NCBI GenBank assembly: GCA_004524385.1
Contig: SDNM01000033.1
Location: 1 to 9,868, forward strand
Reading direction: 5' to 3'
DNA length: 9,868 bases
From: Promethearchaeota archaeon
Lineage (GTDB): Archaea > Asgardarchaeota > Lokiarchaeia > Sigyniarchaeales > SOKP01
The translations under genes and the position numbers were made by a program. Every line of letters begins with the position of its first letter. The stretch's first letter is position 1. Positions 1 to 5,861 of this stretch are shown here, in pieces. The notes beneath the pieces are model-generated. The model was not told where the DNA came from and searched no databases. It saw only the letters and a program-made list of their open reading frames with translations.

Positions 1-2
1 CG

Positions 3-644
3 GCAGAATATCTTTTTAGAGAAAAGGGAATAAAGCGTATAGCAATAGTGGATTTTGACTGCCACGCTGGAAACGGCACCTCGGATATTTTTTATAATGG
101 CTCAAAATCGGGTGGTGAGTTAGTGATGTTTGATTCTCATCAGGATGGTAGAACTCTTTATCCTGGGACGGGCTTTATTGGTGAAATTGGTACAAAGAAA
201 GGAGAAGGAAAAATAATCAATTATCCTATGCCTCCAAGAGCAGCTGACGATGTGATAATGATATTTTTTGATGAAATAATATCTCCTATGCTTCATGAGT
301 TTAAACCTGAATTTATTCTAATCTCCGCAGGTTTTGATACCCATTGGACGGATCAATTGACTGGAATGGGTTGGACATACCAAGCACCAGCAAATTATTT
401 AAAAAAAATCAAAAATATTGCTGAAGAATTTGCCCAAGGTAGAATTTTGATAACTTTAGAAGGTGGATATGAAATTGATAAACAAGCACGTGCTGTTTAT
501 AATTGTTTAAAGATTCTTAATAATGATGATGACTTAATTGAAGAGAATCACAGAGAATCAGGAAAAGACTTACTAAACTACATTAATGATAAATTAATTC
601 CAGCATTAAAAGATAAACTTAAACCCTATTGGAATTGTTTTTAA
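3..644 (+). CDS. Histone deacetylase / AcuC-family zinc amidohydrolase, C-terminal part (5' end outside window)
   Basis: Open reading frame already in frame at base 3, so the gene is cut by the window edge; 213 residues are visible. The family removes acetyl groups from lysine side chains or small acetylated amines using one zinc ion. Visible motifs (numbering from base 3): the strand IAIVDFDCHAGNGT, where D19 and H21 correspond to the first two zinc ligands; a YPGTG loop near residue 53; SAGFDTH, with D112 as the third zinc ligand; and LEGGYEID, with Y156 as the catalytic tyrosine. The paired His of the upstream active-site loop lies outside the window. The common HHGNGT is HAGNGT here, but the changed position is not a zinc ligand. 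An apparent GTG start at 48 is an internal Val inside a conserved strand and should not be used. The tail after the GGY motif is short and charged. Substrate (histone tail, other protein or polyamine) cannot be told. Family is clear; subfamily is uncertain. Confidence 0.93.
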   Translation, partial: AEYLFREKGIKRIAIVDFDCHAGNGTSDIFYNGSKSGGELVMFDSHQDGRTLYPGTGFIGEIGTKKGEGKIINYPMPPRAADDVIMIFFDEIISPMLHEFKPEFILISAGFDTHWTDQLTGMGWTYQAPANYLKKIKNIAEEFAQGRILITLEGGYEIDKQARAVYNCLKILNNDDDLIEENHRESGKDLLNYINDKLIPALKDKLKPYWNCF

Positions 645-663
645 ACAGAATGTGATCAAAATA

Positions 664-720
664 CTTATATAATTTATTTTATGCTATAATTTTATAAACC
701 CAACTAAACTTATTTATAAT
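664..720 (+). promoter_or_regulatory. Candidate archaeal TATA elements upstream of the coiled-coil zinc-ribbon gene
   Basis: Two TATA-like elements lie in the 118-bp gap before the ATG at 763: CTTATATAA at 664-672, preceded by an A-rich stretch that could serve as a BRE, and TTTATAAT at 713-720. With the usual archaeal spacing of about 25 bp they would start transcripts near 693 or near 745. The region is so AT-rich that such matches arise by chance, so this is only a candidate. Confidence 0.3.
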
Positions 721-762
721 AAATATTTGTTTTAAAATTATAATAATAATTTGGAAAATAAA

Positions 763-1632
763 ATGTCAGAAAATAATGAAGATGAAAAAGAGAAAAAGGT
801 AGGAACTGCTCCAAGTATGCCTCCTCCGTCAATGCCGCCACCAACTGGAGCTCCTCCGTCAATGCCACCACCAACTGGAGCTCCTCCGTCAATGGCACCT
901 CAACCTTCACCAACAATGGCACCTCAACCTTCACCAACAATGGCACCTCAACCTTCACCAACAACGGCACCTACGCCTGCACCTGCAGTTCCTAGTGGTC
1001 CATCTCAACAAGAATATGATGCTTTATTGAGACAAGTTAAAGAAAAAGACAATCAGATTAATCAATTAAATACTCAATTGTCTCAATTAAATACTCAATT
1101 GTCTTCTCTTCAAGCGTCAGAAGAAAAACACCAGAAGCAAATTAAAGACCTAAATGACCAAACTTCTAATTTAAATAACATACTTATCGAAAGAGATAAA
1201 CAAATAGATCAGTTGAGTAACGAAAAGACTCAATTAGAAAATCGGGTTCAAGAATCAACACAAGAGATTATGACTTTGCAGCAACAGCTCACTCCACTAC
1301 AACAACAAGTTGGTAAACTACAAGAAGAGGTTAGTTACCAAAAAAAACGCATTGAAGAGTTAAAAGAACCTAAAGCAGTAATGCCCTCAACTTTAGCACA
1401 ACAATCAATGGGTTCCCAATCAATGGGGTCCCAATCTCCAATAAGCTCAAGTGTAAGTACGCCTTCAGCACCTGTTTCAGATGTGAGCGGAGGCAGAAGG
1501 GTATGTCCTAATTGCAACGCTTCTGGATTTGCAATTAAGGAGGTTGAAGACAAATCAAAAGTTATTTCATACATTCCGAAACCTATATATGCTAAAAAGA
1601 TGATCTGCACAAAATGTGGTTATGAGTTTTAA
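763..1632 (+). CDS. Proline-rich, coiled-coil protein with C-terminal zinc ribbon; function unknown
   Basis: I do not recognise a named family. The 289-residue protein has a charged N-terminus (1-15), a Pro/Ala/Ser/Thr-rich low-complexity region (about 16-81) with GAPPSMPPPT and MAPQPSPT repeats, a Gln/Lys/Glu-rich coiled coil (about 82-202) with heptad-like Leu/Ile spacing, a Ser-rich linker (about 203-244) with a QSMGS repeat, and a C-terminal zinc ribbon with C248-P-N-C251 and C282-T-K-C285-G-Y. There is no signal peptide or membrane segment, so it is probably cytoplasmic, and the coiled coil suggests a dimer or oligomer. ATG at 763 is preferred over an in-frame TTG at 751 because it is the standard codon and begins a typical MSENNEDE start; no strong ribosome site favours either. 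It is flanked by gaps of about 120 and 290 bp, so it is likely its own transcription unit. An adaptor or scaffold role, or nucleic-acid or protein binding through the ribbon, is inference. Confidence 0.85.
   Translation: MSENNEDEKEKKVGTAPSMPPPSMPPPTGAPPSMPPPTGAPPSMAPQPSPTMAPQPSPTMAPQPSPTTAPTPAPAVPSGPSQQEYDALLRQVKEKDNQINQLNTQLSQLNTQLSSLQASEEKHQKQIKDLNDQTSNLNNILIERDKQIDQLSNEKTQLENRVQESTQEIMTLQQQLTPLQQQVGKLQEEVSYQKKRIEELKEPKAVMPSTLAQQSMGSQSMGSQSPISSSVSTPSAPVSDVSGGRRVCPNCNASGFAIKEVEDKSKVISYIPKPIYAKKMICTKCGYEF
821..895 (+). repeat. 30-nt in-frame tandem repeat, 2.5 copies
   Basis: Units at 821-850 and 851-880 differ by one base (837 g, 867 a), and a half unit continues at 881-895. Each unit encodes ten residues of the GAPPSMPPPT type. 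The near identity at third codon positions points to recent duplication rather than protein-level selection alone. Confidence 0.9.
891..962 (+). repeat. 24-nt in-frame tandem repeat, three identical copies
   Basis: Copies at 891-914, 915-938 and 939-962 are identical at the DNA level and encode MAPQPSPT. A decayed fourth start follows at 963-972 (aacggcacct). It overlaps the end of the 30-nt repeat by five bases, so the two arrays are joined directly. It lies wholly inside the coding frame. Confidence 0.92.
1062..1103 (+). repeat. 21-nt tandem duplication encoding one coiled-coil heptad
   Basis: Two perfect copies at 1062-1082 and 1083-1103. The unit is 21 nt, exactly seven codons, and encodes the heptad QLNTQLS, so the duplication lengthens the coiled coil without breaking its register. 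Confidence 0.9.
1402..1431 (+). repeat. 15-nt tandem duplication (QSMGS twice)
   Basis: Copies at 1402-1416 and 1417-1431 differ at one base (t/g). They encode QSMGS twice in the Ser-rich linker between the coiled coil and the zinc ribbon. Confidence 0.8.
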
Positions 1633-1661
1633 ACTGTTTGATGCATTAACAAAAACTAATT

Positions 1662-1689
1662 AATCATTTCTCTTTAACTTTTATTCTTG
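1662..1689 (+). terminator. Possible T-rich archaeal terminator after the zinc-ribbon gene
   Basis: A pyrimidine-rich stretch with several short T runs (atttctctttaactttt and following) lies about 30-55 bp after the stop codon at 1632. Archaeal termination commonly uses T-rich tracts without a hairpin. No strong stem is seen, so this rests on composition and position only. Confidence 0.25.
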
Positions 1690-1851
1690 ATAAAATCACC
1701 GGATTACTTCTTTTAAATACAATTTTGAAATATAAATATAAAAAATTGAAATCTAAATAACAATTAACAGTTATGTTATGCTAATTAATTTTTAAATTGA
1801 TTATAAAGAGCATTGAATAGATTTTACATATTCTAAAAATATAGGAGTTAA

Positions 1852-1882
1852 TTATAAATATTACAATTTTTTCTAATATTTA
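1852..1882 (+). promoter_or_regulatory. Candidate promoter with 9-bp inverted repeat before the operon
   Basis: The gap at 1633-1924 has no supportable gene. Near its end, a TATA-like ttataaata (1852-1860) sits about 65-70 bp before the ATG at 1925, which would give an untranslated leader of about 40 nt. It overlaps an inverted repeat, TAAATATTA (1855-1863) and TAATATTTA (1874-1882), with a ten-base spacer. This could be an operator, but in sequence this AT-rich a 9-bp match may be chance. No Shine-Dalgarno site is seen before the ATG. Confidence 0.25.
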
Positions 1883-1924
1883 AAAGAATTCTGTGGAAAA
1901 TAACTTTTTAAAAAATATCTTTTC

Positions 1925-4900
1925 ATGTCTGAATTAAAAAAGGAATTGTTAGAACCGGCAATTACAAAAAAAAGAATAATCGGGGTTATTATTCTTGCTG
2001 GTGTGCTAATTTTTGCATTTGTATATTCTGTATATGCTTTTAGTTTAATTTTTGATACTCAACGTATTGAGCCAAGTGATGAATTAGACAAAGCAGAATA
2101 TGAGGATGCCGAAGTTTTGGAACGTCACTTTCCAATTGATTTAGATGATTTATTGGATTGGCTTATAGATAATTTAGATGATTACGATCCAGGTGATCTC
2201 GATCTTGATGATTTAGAAGATTTAGGGATAGATATAGATGACATAGATCCAGATGATTTAGCTGAACTAGCTGATTTAATAGATTCAGAAGATGTAAATG
2301 ACTTTTTAGAGGAATTGCTCGATGGAAATATAGATAATTTTGATTTAACAATTGCAGGTTTAATAATTGCGGCATTATTATTCTCAGATGAAGAGGTTTT
2401 TAGAGTTTATGATTATCCCAGACCTATTGATGCTGAAAGAGAAGATATTTTATGGAAATTTGAATGCTTTGATCAATTTAATGGGGATGGATGGATATCT
2501 ACTGTACCTATGGAACCAACTGTTTATCCAGATAATGCTGATCCTGGTTCAGATGTAAATAGAATACAAAGATCCTTGTCAGTTATAGAAGGTTCAAATT
2601 CGATGGTTTTTGGTTCACGCTTTAATGAATTGGTAAATCCCTCTATTATCCAAGATAGTATTGTGGCTAGTTATTTAGACCAAACCATGTATTATTATGA
2701 TGAATTAGGGTGTTCCTCTATTGATCTTTATTTTGATCTAGAGGAAGGTATCACAACATATGATGTAAATATGACATATAATGTATTTGGAATAGATTTA
2801 CGTACGAATGAAGAGATTAATCAGACTGCGGTAAGTACAGATCAAAATCCCTCTGATCCTGATTTTCAAAAATTTTTACAATTACCAGGAGGCGTAAGCA
2901 GCTATATTAATAGTAATCCTTTCTTTTTGGCGGATTGGAATAATTTAGATGCAATTATAAACATTAATGATAATGCTTTCATGGTTGCGAATAAAATTAG
3001 AAATTATCTACAATTAAATTTTGATTTGAGTTTTAATGAATTAGTTAATGATGAACCTGAAGATGGAGAGGATATTGTTTATTGGTTTTGTGAACATGAT
3101 GAAGGATTATATTCTGAATTTGCGTCTGCTTTTTGTGCTTTCACTAGATCTTTTGGTGTAGCAAGCAGATTTGTTGATGGATTTAATAGCAGATTGATAG
3201 AAGAATTCAATGATACAAATGGCAACCCATATTATCCAATTCTTTATCAGAATATCTATAATTGGGCTGAAATCTATGTTCCTTCAACGGGAGCAACAGC
3301 ACCTGGCAGATGGGTTCAAATGGATTTATTGTACGATAGCTATGGAGGAGGGAGCCCAATTCAAATCCTGAATTACAATCTATCTATTGATGTAAATTCG
3401 ACAGTTTTTAAAAGGGGCGAGTTTGCAAATATAACTGCTGTTTTAAGCTCTGACATGGGAGATCCTGTTTACCCAAGAGAAATACATTTTACTGATGTAA
3501 CTACGGGAAGAAATTTAGGTTCAAACTTTACAAATATTAATGGAAGAGCATCAATAGAAGTATTAATTGATGATATAAACCATGTTGTAGGACCAAATGT
3601 CATAGAAGCCTCTTACTTAAGCGTTGAAAATGAAACTTATTATATAGTTGATGATGAAATTCGCGTTGATTTTATATCTGCTTCGCCCCAAGAAGTAAAT
3701 ATATCTGAATCAGATCCTAGAACACAGGTTGAGGGCTATTTAAGGGACAATAATACAAATCAAGGGGTAGAAAATGCATTAATAACATTTGTCTTGTTAT
3801 ATAAGGGTACAACCATACCTGTTCTAAATGCATTTGTTTTTCCATATTCTACATATACAAGCATGAATGGTTATTTTAACACGAGTTTGGAAATAAGAAG
3901 TCAAGTCCAATACGGCGAATACGATCTAAGAGCAGATTTTTATGGGGAGTGGGTTATATCTCCTAATTATCAACCCCAGTATATCCCCTACCCTTCTATA
4001 AATGACACAAGCGATACAATAGATTTTAATGTTTCCAAACAAATTAATTATGAATTGTACTTCTCTATTAATGGTCAGCCTACAGATTATCCTGCTGACC
4101 CTGATCCTGGAACATTATTAAATGTTAACAGATATAGTCAATTAAATTTTACAGCAAGAGTATTAGATGCGGATGATGGAATTCCATTATCAGATATATT
4201 AGTTGAATTCTATGATTATACCAACGGGCATATTTTAATTGGCTCTGATGTCTCAAATAATAATGGAAAAGCCTCAATCTTATATACTGTCGGGGATACA
4301 AATAAATCTGGTCCTTGTTTAGTTTATGCTAAGGTATCTAATGTATTGAATTACTCATATTATATTGTTAATGAATCTATAAATTTTGATTCTATACTTG
4401 GACCCATATCCGCCACAGTAGATATTAAGGCTTCCGTACCGCAATTTAATGTGTCATGCCAATTAATAGATGATTTTAATAATCCAATTAATTACACTGA
4501 AATATATTTAAGGATGTTTCGTGGTGGTTTCGAATATACTAACTATTTAACACCAGTAAATCCAGATACTCCAAATCCTTCAGGATCTAATTTTTTTAAT
4601 GTTTATAGAAATGTAACCCTAAGCACACCAGCAGCGAATTATACACTAAGACTTGATTTTAATGGAACATTTGACTTCTTGAATTATCCTTATCCTTATT
4701 TGTTTAATTTAGATTATTTCAGTAATTCATATGGAATACCAACTGAACTTAGAGTTTTTGATCCTGACGATATTCAAATACAACTCTCAGTAGAGGGGAA
4801 TCCTACAAGGGAGTTTTATGATGAGACATATCCTCCTCAAAAATATGAACGAGGGCAAATAGCACATTTTCAAGTCAATATTACTCAAAGCGGTTCACCT

Positions 4901-5833
4901 GCAAGTGGGTCCGTGTCAATTTATGACGATTATTCTGGTATGTTATTAGATAATTATACATATATTGGTGGTGAAAATGGATTTGTTCAATTTGATATCT
5001 CAACTAATAAATTTTATCATGCTGGAATACATAGAATTAGAGTTCAACTAGATGGATATGCAGCAGCTAACTATACTTATATTCTCATAAACGAAACTGT
5101 ATCTGTTTACGCCATTTCATCAATTCAAACAACTGGAACTGATAACGTGGTTATTAGAGATAATGGAGGATTCATTGTCAATGGATGGATATCTGAAAAC
5201 AATACTGGATTAAGAGGTTTAATAGTTAGGCTAGTTCTTTTTAATAAAACTAACGATAACGTTTCATCTTACTTAACAGGTAATCCTTATGCTGTTACAG
5301 ACGCAAATGGCAACTTTACTATTCAAATTGATGGAATAAATGCAATTGCTCCCATAGGAGAATATTATATAAAAGTTGATTTCAACGGAAGTATTTATAT
5401 TTCTGAAACACCTGGAATATTACCCATATATAATTATATGGATATTAGCCAGAGTAGTTCTTCAGTGCCGCTAAATATTACCGGAGCAACTGTAATTACA
5501 GAGATAGGTTATTCTTCTAATTTAGAATTTGTGGCTCCTGATCAATGGATTGTTGGAGATATTTTGTATGTTCTAGGGAATCTTACATGGGACAACTCTT
5601 CTATCCTGGCAAATATGTATGTCAATGTTACTGTCCAACTTTTAGATGGAACTGTTATTGGATATAATGATACAGTAAAAACAAATGGTTTAGGTGAGTT
5701 TAATGGGTTATTACAAGTCAGTGAGATTTGGCCAACGGATAGAAGTGATACAAAAATAGTTGTCTATTTTGACCCTGAAATTCCGGCAAACAATCTCAAA
5801 TTTGCTGAACAAACTAATACAACTTTCATATAA
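1925..5833 (+). CDS. Large surface protein: TgpA-like transglutaminase-fold domain (apparently inactive) plus about seven Ig-like modules
   Basis: 1302 residues. A basic N-terminus leads into a membrane helix (about 18-43), probably an uncleaved anchor with the rest outside. Residues 71-140 are an acidic Leu/Asp ladder (31 of 70 are D or E), followed by a short hydrophobic stretch (141-153). Residues about 165-335 carry motifs of the TgpA-type N-terminal domain (LWKFECFDQFNGDGW, 176-190; QLPGG). Residues about 335-470 are a transglutaminase-like core: GLYSEFASAF aligns with the family GYCEYFASA, YNWAEIY with HAWVEVY, and RWVQMD with GWVPVD. The nucleophile Cys is therefore Tyr396, the His is Tyr445, and only Asp467 is kept. 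About seven Ig-like or adhesin-like beta modules follow (starting near 483, 584, 706, 828, 950, 1066 and 1182), six with an NG-type hairpin before a strand, and with many N-x-S/T sequons. There is no C-terminal membrane helix. First gene of a four-gene operon, 28 bp before the next. Structural, ligand-binding or scaffold role is inference; domain identity is fairly sure, loss of catalysis probable. Confidence 0.88.
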   Translation: MSELKKELLEPAITKKRIIGVIILAGVLIFAFVYSVYAFSLIFDTQRIEPSDELDKAEYEDAEVLERHFPIDLDDLLDWLIDNLDDYDPGDLDLDDLEDLGIDIDDIDPDDLAELADLIDSEDVNDFLEELLDGNIDNFDLTIAGLIIAALLFSDEEVFRVYDYPRPIDAEREDILWKFECFDQFNGDGWISTVPMEPTVYPDNADPGSDVNRIQRSLSVIEGSNSMVFGSRFNELVNPSIIQDSIVASYLDQTMYYYDELGCSSIDLYFDLEEGITTYDVNMTYNVFGIDLRTNEEINQTAVSTDQNPSDPDFQKFLQLPGGVSSYINSNPFFLADWNNLDAIININDNAFMVANKIRNYLQLNFDLSFNELVNDEPEDGEDIVYWFCEHDEGLYSEFASAFCAFTRSFGVASRFVDGFNSRLIEEFNDTNGNPYYPILYQNIYNWAEIYVPSTGATAPGRWVQMDLLYDSYGGGSPIQILNYNLSIDVNSTVFKRGEFANITAVLSSDMGDPVYPREIHFTDVTTGRNLGSNFTNINGRASIEVLIDDINHVVGPNVIEASYLSVENETYYIVDDEIRVDFISASPQEVNISESDPRTQVEGYLRDNNTNQGVENALITFVLLYKGTTIPVLNAFVFPYSTYTSMNGYFNTSLEIRSQVQYGEYDLRADFYGEWVISPNYQPQYIPYPSINDTSDTIDFNVSKQINYELYFSINGQPTDYPADPDPGTLLNVNRYSQLNFTARVLDADDGIPLSDILVEFYDYTNGHILIGSDVSNNNGKASILYTVGDTNKSGPCLVYAKVSNVLNYSYYIVNESINFDSILGPISATVDIKASVPQFNVSCQLIDDFNNPINYTEIYLRMFRGGFEYTNYLTPVNPDTPNPSGSNFFNVYRNVTLSTPAANYTLRLDFNGTFDFLNYPYPYLFNLDYFSNSYGIPTELRVFDPDDIQIQLSVEGNPTREFYDETYPPQKYERGQIAHFQVNITQSGSPASGSVSIYDDYSGMLLDNYTYIGGENGFVQFDISTNKFYHAGIHRIRVQLDGYAAANYTYILINETVSVYAISSIQTTGTDNVVIRDNGGFIVNGWISENNTGLRGLIVRLVLFNKTNDNVSSYLTGNPYAVTDANGNFTIQIDGINAIAPIGEYYIKVDFNGSIYISETPGILPIYNYMDISQSSSSVPLNITGATVITEIGYSSNLEFVAPDQWIVGDILYVLGNLTWDNSSILANMYVNVTVQLLDGTVIGYNDTVKTNGLGEFNGLLQVSEIWPTDRSDTKIVVYFDPEIPANNLKFAEQTNTTFI

Positions 5834-5844
5834 TTATATCTTTG

Positions 5845-5850
5845 GGTGAT
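5845..5850 (+). promoter_or_regulatory. Shine-Dalgarno-like site GGTGAT
   Basis: GGTGAT ends 11 nt before the ATG at 5862 and can pair with the archaeal 16S 3' end (ATCACC). It is the only clear site of this kind in the window and lies in the 28-bp gap within the operon, which supports both the chosen start and translation from a shared mRNA. Confidence 0.5.
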
Positions 5851-5861
5851 ATTAAAGAATT

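Noticed and set aside
48..50. GTG as the start of the deacetylase gene
   Set aside because: The codon is the Val inside the conserved IAIVDFD strand and the frame stays open to the window edge, so the gene begins upstream.
821..962. CRISPR-like array
   Set aside because: The repeats are directly tandem with no unique spacers and lie in frame within a coding sequence.
710..970. Antisense open frame over the proline-rich repeats
   Set aside because: It translates the complement of the tandem repeats into a repetitive peptide with no domain; the + strand frame has coiled coil and zinc-ribbon motifs and explains the region.
1335..1610. Antisense frame over the linker and zinc ribbon
   Set aside because: Lies wholly opposite a well-supported gene and shows no motif.
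1633..1924. tRNA, small RNA or small gene in the longest gap
   Set aside because: No cloverleaf-like pairing, GC-rich island or frame with a start and plausible composition; the gap is uniformly AT-rich.
2163..2375. Antisense Leu/His-rich open frame
   Set aside because: It is the complement of the Asp/Leu-coding ladder; gat/tta codons read backwards rarely give stops. No start context or domain.
2367..2558. Short + strand frame overlapping the large surface protein
   Set aside because: Out-of-frame shadow inside a clear 1302-residue coding region with no recognisable feature.
5834..5861. Frameshift or assembly error splitting one TgpA-like gene in two
   Set aside because: The downstream protein begins with its own basic N-terminus and hydrophobic signal/anchor, preceded by GGTGAT, so two genuine genes are more likely.
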